From NCBI GenBank assembly GCA_900544095.1, contig UQTV01000004.1, positions 62,001-126,000 of the forward strand: DNA of 64,000 nucleotides. Direction: 5' to 3'. The notes beneath the pieces were generated by a model. It saw only the letters and a list, made by a program, of their open reading frames with translations, ran no database searches and was not told the DNA's origin. The position numbers and the translations under genes are program-made. The stretch is from an uncultured Collinsella sp. GTDB lineage: Bacteria > Actinomycetota > Coriobacteriia > Coriobacteriales > Coriobacteriaceae. Below are positions 42,803 to 51,568 of the stretch, one piece after another (the first letter of the stretch is position 1; every line of letters starts with the position of its first letter).

Positions 42803-43053
42803 TCCAGGCCCCCGCCTTGCTGCGTTGTTGGGTTACTTTGCCGGCTAATGTTCGCTGTTGATAACTGCTGAGTAGAATAAACAACAGTAATAAACAACAG
42901 TACAAAATTATATAGGGGTGCACATGCTGTGGGTGGCTATTATTCGACAAACGGCAGCGCGATGATGCGATGTTCGATAAAAATGCGACTGGGGCGGTAT
43001 ATGTTGATGGGTATACTTGTTCCGTTTAAATTTGCGGGGACGGAGATGGTCGC

Positions 43054-43923
43054 ATGGCACAGCCAACTATGACGCGCACGGTGGGGCTCGCGCTCGAGGG
43101 AGGCGGCTACCGCGGTATGTATACGGCGGGCGTGCTCGACGTTTGGATGGAGCACGGTTTGACCTGCGACCATATGGTGGGCGTCTCGGCGGGCGCGGCG
43201 TTTGGCTACAATTTTAAATCGCGCCAGATCGGCCGTGCCATTCGCTATAACAAGGCCTATTGTGCCGATAAGCGCTATGCGGGTGTAGCAAGCTGGCTGC
43301 GGACCGGCGATATGTTCAATGCCGATTTTGCCTATCACGAGGTGCCTATCGAGCGCGATCCCATCGACTTGGAGGCGTATCGCGCCTGCCCCATGCGATT
43401 TACGTGCGTGTGTACCGATATCGAGACGGGCAAGGCCGTCTACCATGACCTGCCCTATGGCGACGAGCGGGATATCGAGTGGATTCGGGCGTCGTCGGCG
43501 ATTCCCGTGGCGACGCGCCCCGTTGCTATTGACGGGCATAAGTATCTGGATGGTGGCGTGGCTGATTCTATTCCCAGTGCATGGCTGTTTGCGCAGGGGT
43601 ATGACCGCAATATCGTGGTACTCACGCAGCCGGCGGGCTTTGTGAAGCAGCCCAACAGCGTGATGCCCATGCTGCGTCGCGTGTTCCGTCACTATCCGGA
43701 GTTTGTCTCAGCGCTTGAGCATCGGCATGAGGTTTACAATGCCACGCTCGATGACCTGGCACGTCGCGAGGCTGCCGGCGAAATCTTTGTGGTGCGTCCG
43801 AGCGAATCGGTGAAAGTGCCGTCGCTGTGCCGCGAGCCCGATGAGCTCGAGCGCATCTATCAGATCGGCCGCCACGATGCGGAGGCGACCTTGCCCGCGC
43901 TGGAGGTCTACCTAGCGGGGTAG
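43054..43923 (+). CDS. Patatin-like phospholipase family protein
   Basis: A 289-residue protein with the patatin catalytic features in order: oxyanion loop Gly-Gly-Gly-Tyr-Arg-Gly near residue 18, nucleophile elbow Gly-Val-Ser-Ala-Gly near residue 43, and catalytic Asp in Asp-Gly-Gly near residue 166. It resembles the YjjU branch of bacterial patatins. The predicted activity is acyl ester hydrolysis of lipids; no signal peptide is seen. The start at 43054 follows GGAGATGG. Confidence 0.85.
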   Translation: MAQPTMTRTVGLALEGGGYRGMYTAGVLDVWMEHGLTCDHMVGVSAGAAFGYNFKSRQIGRAIRYNKAYCADKRYAGVASWLRTGDMFNADFAYHEVPIERDPIDLEAYRACPMRFTCVCTDIETGKAVYHDLPYGDERDIEWIRASSAIPVATRPVAIDGHKYLDGGVADSIPSAWLFAQGYDRNIVVLTQPAGFVKQPNSVMPMLRRVFRHYPEFVSALEHRHEVYNATLDDLARREAAGEIFVVRPSESVKVPSLCREPDELERIYQIGRHDAEATLPALEVYLAG

Positions 43924-43947
43924 GGCAAACTGCCGCGGACTCGGCGA

Positions 43948-43990
43948 AAAGCGCATCCCGGAATGGAGGCCCAAACTGGGATGCGCTTTC
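43948..43990. terminator. Bidirectional terminator
   Basis: Stem aaagcgcatccc (43948-43959) / gggatgcgcttt (43978-43989) with A and T ends on both sides. It separates the patatin gene from the convergent thiamine operon. Confidence 0.75.
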
Positions 43991-44035
43991 CGCTATTGAA
44001 GATATGAGGCCGCGAATCGGCTGCTCGGCTTGAGT

Positions 44036-44731
44036 CTATGCCTGCTGCCAGGTGTCGACGAGCTCCTTGGCGGCGGCGCAGGGGTCGTCGGCACTGCAGA
44101 CGGCGCTCACCACAAAGAAGCCATCGACGCCGGTTGCCTTAAGCTGCGGCAAGTCGGCCATCTTGACGCCGCCGCCCACCACGATGGGCACGGGGCTTGC
44201 CGCGTGGAGTGCGGCCAGGTCCTCAAAGCTCTTGGTGATGATAGAGCCGTCGGCCGCGCGTCCGCAGTCGCGCTTGGTCTCGGTCTCGTGGAGCGGGCCG
44301 ATGCCCAGGTAGTCGACCAGGCTCATGTCGGCGGTCTTGACGTACTCGAGCATCTCCTCACAACGGGCCGAAAGACCCACGATGGCGTCGGGGCCCAGCA
44401 GCTTGCGGCAGACCTCGACGGGAATGTCGCTCTGACCCACATGCACGCCGTCGACGGCAATGCCCTGCTCGCGCGCGGCGAGTACGCAGTCCAGGCGGTC
44501 GTCGATCAGCAAGGCGACCTGACCGGTCTTGCCAGCCTGTGCGATAGCCTGCGCGGCATCGCCCGTCAGCGCGATGATCTCGCGGGCGCTTGCCACCTTG
44601 GAGCGCACCTGAATGCAGGTAAAGCCTGCGTCGAGCGCCTGGGCCACCACATCGCCCACGGGACGCCCCAGCGTGTTTTCGGGGCCGAGTACCAGATAGG
44701 CCGAGATATCAAGGTTGTCGCGGATGCTCAT
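44036..44731 (-). CDS. thiE: Thiamine phosphate synthase
   Basis: A 231-residue TIM-barrel enzyme that joins hydroxymethylpyrimidine diphosphate and thiazole phosphate. Recognisable blocks are Gln-Val-Arg-Ser-Lys near residue 41, Leu-Leu-Ile-Asp-Asp-Arg near 74, Gly-Val-His-Val-Gly-Gln near 94, Tyr-Leu-Gly-Ile-Gly-Pro and the final Val-Gly-Gly-Gly-Val. Its ATG overlaps the stop of the thiamine-binding protein gene by four bases. It is last in the thiM operon. Confidence 0.92.
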   Translation of the reverse strand: MSIRDNLDISAYLVLGPENTLGRPVGDVVAQALDAGFTCIQVRSKVASAREIIALTGDAAQAIAQAGKTGQVALLIDDRLDCVLAAREQGIAVDGVHVGQSDIPVEVCRKLLGPDAIVGLSARCEEMLEYVKTADMSLVDYLGIGPLHETETKRDCGRAADGSIITKSFEDLAALHAASPVPIVVGGGVKMADLPQLKATGVDGFFVVSAVCSADDPCAAAKELVDTWQQA

Positions 44732-45069
44732 CGTGCTTCCTCCTGCTTTTTGATCTGTGCTTCCATGCGCTCGAGCTTGCCGGTCATGGTGTCGGTAAAT
44801 CCGGGTCGAATATCGGCTTTGAGCACGACTTCGGTGCGGATGCCTTTGCTCGCCAACACAAAGGTTGCGTCGCGCACGACCTGCATGACCTCGTCCCAGT
44901 CGCCCTCGATCTCGGTGAACATCGAGGTGGTGCGGTTGGGAAGACCGCTCTCGCGAATGACGCGCACGACCTCAGCGACCTCGGCGGACAGCTCGTCGCC
45001 GGTGCCGCACGGGGCGATGGCCACGGCGACGAGCGTGTTCATGCTGGCATTGGTTACGGGCTCGGACAT
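44728..45069 (-). CDS. Thiamine-binding protein, MTH1187/YkoF-like
   Basis: A 113-residue protein of the MTH1187/PF01910 family. Key segments are Val-Ala-Ile-Ala-Pro-Cys-Gly-Thr-Gly-Asp near residue 16, Met-Phe-Thr-Glu-Ile-Glu-Gly near 50 and Lys-Ala-Asp-Ile-Arg near 85. The family binds thiamine or its precursors, and in operons is thought to act as a carrier. It sits three bases after thiM and overlaps thiE by ATGA. Confidence 0.85.
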   Translation of the reverse strand: MSEPVTNASMNTLVAVAIAPCGTGDELSAEVAEVVRVIRESGLPNRTTSMFTEIEGDWDEVMQVVRDATFVLASKGIRTEVVLKADIRPGFTDTMTGKLERMEAQIKKQEEAR

Positions 45070-45072
45070 GGC

Positions 45073-45912
45073 CTATGCCTCCTCGAGCTCGAGTCGGTTA
45101 TCGGCGATGTCTTGGGCGGTTGCGCGGTAGAGCTCGTCGATAAAGGCGACCTTAAAGCTTGCCGGGGCGTCGGCGACGGCGGCGGCACGCGTGCCGGCCA
45201 CGTTGTAGACGGCGGTGCCGCAGACGGCTGCCGTAAACGGGTCGGCGGCGCAGGCGTACACGGCCAGCACGCCGCCCTGCGAGCAGCCGCAGCCGGTGAT
45301 CTTGGACATGAGCGGGCTGCCGCCGTGGGACTTGGCCACGGTCATGCCGTCGGTAATCAGGTCGACTTCGCCCGAGACCACTACGGCGCCGCCGGTGTAG
45401 CGGGCGAGCGCCACGGCGGCACCACGGGCGGCGTCGACCGTGTCGGTGGTATCGACACCGCGCACGCGGCTCAGATCGGCCGTCTCGCCCTCAAGACCCC
45501 ACAGGCCGGCGAGCGCGATAATCTCGGAGGCGTTGCCGCGCACGATGGCGGGCTTGTACTGCTTGAGCTCGTTTACCAGCTGGGTGCGCAGGCTACCGAT
45601 GCCCAGGCCCACCGGATCGAGCACCCAGGGCTTGCCGGCGTCGTGTGCCGCCTTGGCCGCGCGGGGAATCGTCTGCTCGTAGATAGGGAAGAGCGTGCCC
45701 ATGTTGAGATAGATGGCGCCGCCGCCGGCAACGAGCGCTTCGCCCTCGTCGGGCAGATAGACCATGGCGGCCGATCCGCCCACGGCGAGCTGTGCGTTGG
45801 CGACAAAGTCGATCGTCACCGTGTTGGTGATGGAGCCGGCCATCGGATTGGTGGCGCGAATCTCCTCTACGGCCTTGACCATATGTTGCTTAAGCTGTTC
45901 CGAATCAATCAC
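45073..45912 (-). CDS. thiM: Hydroxyethylthiazole kinase
   Basis: A 279-residue kinase that phosphorylates hydroxyethylthiazole for thiamine salvage. Blocks: Ile-Thr-Asn-Thr-Val-Thr near residue 28, Gly-Gly-Gly-Ala-Ile-Tyr-Leu-Asn-Met-Gly-Thr near 66, Pro-Val-Gly-Leu-Gly near 103, and the anion hole with Gly-Cys-Gly-Cys-Ser near 210. The start is a GTG at 45912 with AAGGAGG eight bases upstream; a longer opening would run into the riboswitch. It is the first gene of the TPP-controlled operon. Confidence 0.92.
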   Translation of the reverse strand: MIDSEQLKQHMVKAVEEIRATNPMAGSITNTVTIDFVANAQLAVGGSAAMVYLPDEGEALVAGGGAIYLNMGTLFPIYEQTIPRAAKAAHDAGKPWVLDPVGLGIGSLRTQLVNELKQYKPAIVRGNASEIIALAGLWGLEGETADLSRVRGVDTTDTVDAARGAAVALARYTGGAVVVSGEVDLITDGMTVAKSHGGSPLMSKITGCGCSQGGVLAVYACAADPFTAAVCGTAVYNVAGTRAAAVADAPASFKVAFIDELYRATAQDIADNRLELEEA

Positions 45913-45930
45913 TGCACATGCCTCCTTGGC

Positions 45931-45964
45931 ATAGAAAAGGGGCGCTGTGCATAGACAGCGCCCC
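45931..45964 (-). terminator. Expression-platform terminator of the TPP riboswitch
   Basis: On the minus strand, ggggcgctgt pairs with acagcgcccc around a short loop, followed by TTTT. It lies between the TPP aptamer and the thiM ribosome site, as expected for transcriptional attenuation. Confidence 0.85.
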
Positions 45965-45976
45965 TGTAAAGGCGGC

Positions 45977-46068
45977 ATGCTCCCTACGCCAGCATTAACT
46001 GACAGGTTCAAAGGATTGGGCCCCATGCCCTCTCAGCCTTGTGGTTTGCACCGCCGGCACTCCCGCAT
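45977..46068 (-). ncRNA. TPP (THI-box) riboswitch
   Basis: The minus strand carries the conserved THI-box elements in order: gggagtgccggcgg, gctgagagg (CUGAGA), ccctttgaacctg-like ACCUG (here aacctgtcag), then gttaatgctggcgtaggga. P1 can close with atgc/gcat. It precedes the terminator and thiM and should switch the whole thiM-thiE operon off when thiamine pyrophosphate is plentiful. Confidence 0.93.
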
Positions 46069-46085
46069 CGAATCTGTTGTTCCCT

Positions 46086-46091
46086 ATACTA
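46086..46091 (-). promoter_or_regulatory. -10 box of the thiM riboswitch transcript
   Basis: TAGTAT on the minus strand sits about 18 bases before the aptamer. The CTGCCAAAA repeat lies immediately upstream. Confidence 0.5.
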
Positions 46092-46095
46092 GCGC

Positions 46096-46130
46096 ACCTG
46101 CCAAAAAGGGACAGGTTTATTTTGGCAGGT
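46096..46130. repeat. CTGCCAAAA-armed hairpin with GGGACAG core, copy 2
   Basis: Arms acctgccaaaa and ttttggcaggt surround agggacaggttta. It is almost identical to the copy at 25528-25565 and lies between the divergent thiM and HAD genes. Confidence 0.75.
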
Positions 46131-46133
46131 CGT

Positions 46134-46139
46134 TACAAT
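46134..46139 (+). promoter_or_regulatory. TACAAT -10 box before the HAD gene
   Basis: TACAAT lies 29 bases before the ATG at 46168, directly after a palindromic repeat. It belongs to the recurrent TACAAT boxes of the window. Confidence 0.45.
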
Positions 46140-46167
46140 AGGTAGGACCGATACGAATGGGGGCCTT

Positions 46168-47076
46168 ATGATTAAACTTGTGCTGACCGATATGGACGAT
46201 ACGCTGATTCCAGCCGGGCATGACGGCGCCAGCGACTACGCCATCGAGGGCATTCATGCCATGCAGGCGGCGGGTCTGCACTTTGGCCCGGTTTCGGGTC
46301 GCCAGCCGTCCGCGATGGGCTGGATGTTCCGCAATTGCGTCGAGTGCTTCTCGACCGGCGCGTTCTGCAACGGCCAGGTAATGTTTGTCGACGGTCAGGC
46401 GGTCACTTCGCGCGCGACTGACAACGCCGCCCTTATGCGCTTGGCTGACTACTTGGAGCAAGAGACCGACGATACGTATCTGAAGGTCTACAGCCTGGGT
46501 GATGACTTTTGGGATAACGATGCCTATTGCGTGACGAGCGACCCCGAGCGCGTGCGCCGCGCCATGGAGTCGGGCGGCAACGCGTGGCTCAAGGGCGAAG
46601 AGGCCCCGTGCCGTCCTGTTGTCGATGACGCACCGGTGTTCAAGGCGAATATCTGGAGTGCCCGTTCGCGTGAGGAGCTCGCGGAGCTACGTGAGCGCGT
46701 TGCCGCTGAGGTACCGGAGCTCTCGCTCGTGTTTCCCAACAATCGTGTGCGCCTGTTCGACATCCTTCCAGCAGGTTGGGACAAGGGTTGCGCCGCGCTG
46801 GAGCTTGCGCGCGCTTTGGACCTGACACTCGACGAGGTGGCCGTGTTCGGTGATTCCGATAACGATCTGCCCATGATCGATGCCGTTCCCAACTCCGTTG
46901 CAGTCGCCAATGCCAACGAGGCTGTCACGGCTGCCGCGCGCTGGCATATCGGCGCTGCGGCAGACGATGCGGTTGCCGGGGCTCTGCATCAGATTGCCGC
47001 CTGTGCCGCGACGGGGGAGATGCCGCCGTTTATGCGTCAGATGGATGCGACGGGTTTCGACGTCACGAACGTCTAG
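46168..47076 (+). CDS. HAD-superfamily hydrolase (Cof-type phosphatase)
   Basis: A 302-residue HAD phosphatase. Motif I is Asp-Met-Asp-Asp-Thr (residues 8-12), motif II is Val-Ser-Gly-Arg near 50, and the final motif IV is Phe-Gly-Asp-Ser-Asn/Asp near 230, with a C2 cap between. Such enzymes dephosphorylate sugar phosphates or cofactors such as FMN. It ends 10 bases before the LysR gene on the same strand. Confidence 0.87.
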   Translation: MIKLVLTDMDDTLIPAGHDGASDYAIEGIHAMQAAGLHFGPVSGRQPSAMGWMFRNCVECFSTGAFCNGQVMFVDGQAVTSRATDNAALMRLADYLEQETDDTYLKVYSLGDDFWDNDAYCVTSDPERVRRAMESGGNAWLKGEEAPCRPVVDDAPVFKANIWSARSREELAELRERVAAEVPELSLVFPNNRVRLFDILPAGWDKGCAALELARALDLTLDEVAVFGDSDNDLPMIDAVPNSVAVANANEAVTAAARWHIGAAADDAVAGALHQIAACAATGEMPPFMRQMDATGFDVTNV

Positions 47077-47086
47077 GGAGAAAGCC

Positions 47087-47983
47087 ATGAAGCTTCAGCA
47101 GCTCAGATATGTCGTCAAGGTTGCCGAATGCGGCAGCATCACCGAGGCCTCGCGCCGGCTCTTTGTGTCGCAGCCTTCGATTACCGCATCGATTCGCGAT
47201 CTCGAAAACGAGATGGGTGTGCACATCTTTGAGCGCACTAACAAGGGTGTCGTTGTATCCGAGGAAGGCGAGACCTTCTTGGGCTACGCGCGACAGGTGC
47301 TTGACCAGGCCGATCTGCTCGAAGGTAAGTACAAGGGCACGTCCGAGCAGGTGCCGCACTTTAGTGTGAGTTGCCAGCATTATTCCTTTGCCGTTAATGC
47401 GTTTGTCGATGTGATTCGTGAGTTTGATGCCGCGCGCTACGACTTTACCCTGCGCGAGGAGCAGACTCACGAGATTATCGAGGACGTCGCGCATATGAAA
47501 AGCGAACTCGGCATCCTGTATCTGTCGGAGCACAATCGCGAGGTCATCGAGCGCATGCTGGCGGCCAACGAGCTCGTGTTCGAAGGGCTCTTCTGCGCCA
47601 CGCCGCACGTTTTTGTGTGCGCCGACCATCCGCTGGCGGGCCGCTCCAGTGTGACGCTCGAGGACCTGGAGGACTATCCCTTCCTGTCCTACGAGCAGGG
47701 TAGCTACAACTCTTTTTACTATTCCGAGGAACTGACCTCGACGTTTGAGCGCCGCAAGAATATCCGCGTGCGCGACCGTGCGACGTTGTTCAACCTGGCC
47801 ATGGGCCTCAACGGCTACACGGTATGCTCAGGCGTGATCAGTCACGAGCTCAACGGGCCGGGTATCATCTCGATTCCGCTTGATGTAGACGAGTACATGG
47901 AGATTGGCATCATCACGCGCAAGAACACGACACTTACGCGCTACGGGCAGGCCTATATCGACGCGATTCGCCAGCACATATAG
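47087..47983 (+). CDS. LysR-family transcriptional regulator
   Basis: A 298-residue regulator. The winged helix is residues 1-60 (Gly-Ser-Ile-Thr-Glu-Ala-Ser-Arg-Arg-Leu then Gln-Pro-Ser-Ile-Thr). The effector domain starts near residue 90. GGGAGAAAG precedes the ATG at 47087. The MetE-like gene downstream has a strong dyad in its promoter (48030-48052), so this regulator is a candidate for its control. Confidence 0.87.
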   Translation: MKLQQLRYVVKVAECGSITEASRRLFVSQPSITASIRDLENEMGVHIFERTNKGVVVSEEGETFLGYARQVLDQADLLEGKYKGTSEQVPHFSVSCQHYSFAVNAFVDVIREFDAARYDFTLREEQTHEIIEDVAHMKSELGILYLSEHNREVIERMLAANELVFEGLFCATPHVFVCADHPLAGRSSVTLEDLEDYPFLSYEQGSYNSFYYSEELTSTFERRKNIRVRDRATLFNLAMGLNGYTVCSGVISHELNGPGIISIPLDVDEYMEIGIITRKNTTLTRYGQAYIDAIRQHI

Positions 47984-48029
47984 ACTGCTGCATTCTGCAC
48001 GGGTCAAATCTCTTTATGGCAGTCCAAAC

Positions 48030-48097
48030 TGATATAGGAAGCATCTATATCAAACTGTTATAAACGTATATTTTGCGATGGCCATATGAGCGCTCAT
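48030..48097 (+). promoter_or_regulatory. Palindromes upstream of the MetE-like gene
   Basis: tgatatag (48030-48037) and ctatatca (48045-48052) form a perfect 8-bp dyad with a 7-bp spacer, a shape suited to LysR-type binding. A second palindrome, atgagcgctcat, lies at 48086-48097. Both sit between the LysR gene and the MetE-like start. Confidence 0.5.
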
Positions 48098-48138
48098 ACT
48101 CTGTCCCAGTAAAGCAACCAATGCAAAGGGAGATATCT

Positions 48139-49272
48139 ATGAGCACTTCAATTCAACCGAACGCGCCGTTTCGCGCCGATATCGTCGGCAGCTTTCTTCG
48201 TCCGCAGGCCGTAAAGGACGCCCGCGCTGCCTATGCGGTAGGCGCGCTTGATGCCGAGGGGCTTAAGGCCGTCGAGAACGATGCCATTCGCGACCTGGTG
48301 GACAAGCAAAAGTCCGCTGGCCTGCAGGTGATTACCGATGGCGAGTTTCGCCGCAGTTACTGGCACCTCGACTTTATGTGGGGGCTCAACGGCATTGAAC
48401 GCCGTACCTCGCGTACGGGCTATATGTTCCACGACGAGGAGACCACGGCCGATACCGCCGTGGTGACTGGCTCCATCAGCGGCGAGAACCACCCCTTCGT
48501 CGAGCACTTTAAGTTTGTCAAGGCACTTGAGGGCGAGGACCACGTTGCACGCCAGACCATCCCGGCGCCTATCCAGACGTTCTCTGAGGTCACGCTCGAC
48601 CGCTGCGATGGCCAGCAGGAGAGCCTGCGCGCCGTCTACAAGACCGACGAAGAGCTCGCCGATGCCATTGCAGCCGCTTATCGTACGGTGATCGCCGACC
48701 TGTACGCTGCAGGCTGCCGCAACATCCAGTTTGATGACTGCACCTGGGGCATCTATTGCGATACCGACTTTGTGTCCAAGACCGGCATGAGCCCGGTTGA
48801 TCTGCAAAAGGTGAGTGAGCTGGGCGTGGCGCTCAACAACGCCGCTATCGAGGGCAACCCCGACGACCTGGTCATTAACACGCACGTGTGCCGTGGTAAC
48901 TACCACTCTACCTATGCCTTCGAGGGTGGCTATGACCCCATCGCGCCATACCTGTTCGCAAACGAGGATGTTGACGCATTTTACCTGGAGTTCGATACGC
49001 CGCGCGCCGGCGGTTTTGAGCCGTTGAGGTACGTTGCCCCTGGCAAGAAGGTCGTGTTGGGCCTGGTGACCACCAAGGCCGCTGAGCTTGAGGACGAGGA
49101 TGCCATCGTCGAGCGTATTCACGAGGCTGCAAAGTATGTTCCGCTCGAGAACCTGTATCTGTCTCCGCAGTGTGGCTTTGCCAGCTGCGAGATTGGCAAC
49201 AAGCTGACCGAGGACGAGCAATGGGCAAAGATCGCGCTGGTCAAGCGTATTGCCGAGCGCGTTTGGAAATAG
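48139..49272 (+). CDS. MetE C-terminal-like methyltransferase (YxjG/YxjH type)
   Basis: A 377-residue protein matching the C-terminal catalytic half of cobalamin-independent methionine synthase. Zinc ligands are present as Asn-Thr-His-Val-Cys near residue 250 and Ser-Pro-Gln-Cys-Gly near 346, and the substrate block Phe-Asp-Asp-Cys-Thr-Trp-Gly near 200. Stand-alone homologues act in methionine or methyl transfer with varied donors. The ATG at 48139 follows AAAGGGAGAT; a longer opening lacks a site. A uracil permease follows after 123 bases. Confidence 0.85.
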   Translation: MSTSIQPNAPFRADIVGSFLRPQAVKDARAAYAVGALDAEGLKAVENDAIRDLVDKQKSAGLQVITDGEFRRSYWHLDFMWGLNGIERRTSRTGYMFHDEETTADTAVVTGSISGENHPFVEHFKFVKALEGEDHVARQTIPAPIQTFSEVTLDRCDGQQESLRAVYKTDEELADAIAAAYRTVIADLYAAGCRNIQFDDCTWGIYCDTDFVSKTGMSPVDLQKVSELGVALNNAAIEGNPDDLVINTHVCRGNYHSTYAFEGGYDPIAPYLFANEDVDAFYLEFDTPRAGGFEPLRYVAPGKKVVLGLVTTKAAELEDEDAIVERIHEAAKYVPLENLYLSPQCGFASCEIGNKLTEDEQWAKIALVKRIAERVWK

Positions 49273-49319
49273 CGGTAACGTTCGCAGGTGACGGCGCGTG
49301 CGAGACATGGCGCATCGCG

Positions 49320-49325
49320 TACAAT
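49320..49325 (+). promoter_or_regulatory. TACAAT -10 box before the uracil permease gene
   Basis: TACAAT lies 71 bases before the ATG at 49396. Confidence 0.45.
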
Positions 49326-49395
49326 GGTTCGGATCGTATCGTTCGGGCAGGTAATCCGCTATGCTCGAGCGCCCTTCCATTTTGAAAGGACTCTC

Positions 49396-50730
49396 ATGTC
49401 CCAGTCCTCGACGCCCGCCGCCAGCGATGCCATCTACGATGCGTCGTCGCTCGGCCGCCCGCGCATGTTTTTGCTCGGTCTGCAGCACCTGTTTGCTATG
49501 TTTGGCGCCACCGTGCTGGTGCCCGTGCTCACCGGTCTCTCGGTTTCGGCAACGCTTTTGTTTGCCGGTTTGGGTACGCTGCTGTTCCACTTCCTGTCGC
49601 GTGGTAAGGTGCCGGCATTTTTGGGCTCATCGTTTGCCTTTATTGCGGGTTATGCCGCAATCGCGCCCAACGGCGAGGTCGAGCTTTTGCCCTACGCCTG
49701 CCTGGGCGTTGCCTGCGCCGGTCTGCTCTATCCGGTGCTGGCAGCGCTGTTCCGCGCATTTGGCGCCAAGCGCGTCATGCGCTTCTTCCCGCCGGTGGTG
49801 ACCGGTCCCATCGTCATTTCGATCGGTCTGATCCTGGCGAGCTCCGCCATTGCCAACTGCCAGACCAACTGGTTTGTGGCTGTTATTGCCGTTGCCGTTA
49901 TCGTCATCTGCAACATTTGGGGTCGCGGCATGGTCAAGATCGTGCCGATTCTGCTGGGCGTTGTGGTGAGCTATGCCGTTGCGGCTGCGCTGGGCGAGGT
50001 CGACTTTTCTGGCGTCGCAGCCGCTCCCTGGGTCGGTCTTCCCATCGTGTGGGATGACACCGTGTTTGCGCTCTTTGGGCCGCAGTTCGATAGCGGTCTT
50101 GCCACGACGGCCATCATCACCATCATGCCGCTGGCCTTTGCAACTATGATCGAGCATATCGGCGATATCTCTGCTATTGGCTCCACCTGCGAGCGCAACT
50201 ATATTGCCGATCCCGGTCTGCATCGCACGCTGCTCGGCGATGGTCTCGCCACGATCCTGGCTTCGCTCTTTGGCGCTCCGGCCAACACCACGTATGGTGA
50301 GAACACCGGCGTGCTCGCCCTGACGCGCGTGTTCGACCCGCGCGTGATTCGCATTGCCGCGTGCTGCGCCATCGTGCTTTCGTTCTGCCCCAAGTTCGCG
50401 GCTATCATTGCGGCCATGCCGGCGTGTGTAATCGGCGGCGTGTCGCTCGTGCTCTATGGCATGATCAGCGCCGTGGGCGTCCGCAACCTCATCGAGAACC
50501 AGGTCGATTTCCAAAACAACCGCAACGTGCTGGTGGCCGCTCTGGTGCTCGTGCTTTCGCTCGGCATTGCGTACAGCACCGCCGGCGCCATCGTGCTTGA
50601 GCTGGGCGGCGTGACGATTTCGCTTTCCGGCCTTGCCGTGGGCTCGCTGGTGGGCATCGTGCTCAACGCCATCCTGCCGGGTAACGACTTTGAGTTTGAT
50701 GTCTCCGAGCTCGAGGAGGCTGCTGAGTAG
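49396..50730 (+). CDS. Uracil/xanthine permease (NCS2 family, UraA-like)
   Basis: A 444-residue protein with about 14 membrane helices. The N-terminal part shows Gly-Leu-Gln-His-Leu-Phe-Ala-Met-Phe-Gly-Ala-Thr-Val-Leu-Val-Pro, the NCS2 UraA signature. It also has Pro-Val-Val-Thr-Gly-Pro and Asn-Thr-Thr-Tyr-Gly-Glu-Asn-Thr-Gly, the usual substrate site in the uracil branch. GAAAGGA precedes the ATG at 49396. It imports uracil by proton symport (known for UraA). Confidence 0.9.
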   Translation: MSQSSTPAASDAIYDASSLGRPRMFLLGLQHLFAMFGATVLVPVLTGLSVSATLLFAGLGTLLFHFLSRGKVPAFLGSSFAFIAGYAAIAPNGEVELLPYACLGVACAGLLYPVLAALFRAFGAKRVMRFFPPVVTGPIVISIGLILASSAIANCQTNWFVAVIAVAVIVICNIWGRGMVKIVPILLGVVVSYAVAAALGEVDFSGVAAAPWVGLPIVWDDTVFALFGPQFDSGLATTAIITIMPLAFATMIEHIGDISAIGSTCERNYIADPGLHRTLLGDGLATILASLFGAPANTTYGENTGVLALTRVFDPRVIRIAACCAIVLSFCPKFAAIIAAMPACVIGGVSLVLYGMISAVGVRNLIENQVDFQNNRNVLVAALVLVLSLGIAYSTAGAIVLELGGVTISLSGLAVGSLVGIVLNAILPGNDFEFDVSELEEAAE

Positions 50731-50754
50731 CAGCTGCGTTCAGCTAAACAAGAT

Positions 50755-50792
50755 ATGGTGCCCATGCGTATATGCGCGTGGGCACCATTTTT
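50755..50792. terminator. Bidirectional terminator
   Basis: Stem atggtgcccatgcg / cgcgtgggcaccat with five Ts on the + side. It separates the uracil permease gene from the convergent esterase gene. Confidence 0.8.
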
Positions 50793-51456
50793 AATGCGTC
50801 AGTACCCAGTGGATGCCGCGGGCCATGCGTAAGTCGGTTTGGGCAAAGTGATTGCCGGGGTTGAGCTCCAGCGTTGTTGGAATGCCGCGCTCGACGAGCA
50901 ACGCTTCCATGGCGCGTGTGTCGTCGAGTACATGCCGCATCATGCGGTTGGGCGTCTTGGTTTCCTTTTTGCCGAGTGACAGGTAGACGGCGTCGGGCGT
51001 AACTGCCATCGCGTGCTCGTGCGCATAGTCGATAAAGCCAGGAAACCACAGGGATCCCGATGCGCTTGCGACGCGGTCAAAGGCATCGGTCTGCCAGGGG
51101 GCCCAAAGCGAAAAGAGGCCCGCTAGCGAATAACCGGCAATGCCGCGCCAGGTGGGCGGCTGAGGAAGCGACGACTCCACCTGGGGGATTATCTGATTCA
51201 GCAGCTTATCAAGAAAACCGGCAGCTTGGCCTCCGAAAGGCTCGGCATCGCGTACGGTCCCGTCGCATGCCCAAGGGCTCAGCTCGCGATTCCAATCGAG
51301 CCCGCCAATGGTGACGAGGGCGAATGGCGGACAGTCGAGCTCTCGGCAACACTTATAAACCTCGCTGCCGTCGCCCACGACCACAGGAAGGTAGATGACA
51401 GGCGCGCTTTCCGTATGATTCGAATAAACGGTTATCTGCTTTTGATGCGCTTCCAT
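50791..51456 (-). CDS. Alpha/beta hydrolase, esterase of the enterochelin-esterase type
   Basis: A 221-residue protein with the nucleophile elbow Gly-Tyr-Ser-Leu-Ala-Gly near residue 114 and a final His in Gly-Asn-His-Phe near 205. The order matches the COG2819-type esterase/D-hydrolase fold. It is shorter than secreted esterases and has no signal peptide. Its stop overlaps the terminator of the convergent gene. The substrate is unknown. Confidence 0.75.
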   Translation of the reverse strand: MEAHQKQITVYSNHTESAPVIYLPVVVGDGSEVYKCCRELDCPPFALVTIGGLDWNRELSPWACDGTVRDAEPFGGQAAGFLDKLLNQIIPQVESSLPQPPTWRGIAGYSLAGLFSLWAPWQTDAFDRVASASGSLWFPGFIDYAHEHAMAVTPDAVYLSLGKKETKTPNRMMRHVLDDTRAMEALLVERGIPTTLELNPGNHFAQTDLRMARGIHWVLTH

Positions 51457-51568
51457 GACGGGCTTCTCTCAGTGTTGTGATATCGGCAGCCCCAATTGTC
51501 GCACGCCAGCGTATGCCGGTTGGGCTAGACCAAAGACAATCTCGTGCATCCCCTGCGGACGCATATGG

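Noticed and set aside
42717..43053. c-di-GMP riboswitch upstream of the GGDEF-EAL or patatin gene
   Set aside because: There is a palindrome and a direct repeat but no GEMM-type conserved core on either strand.
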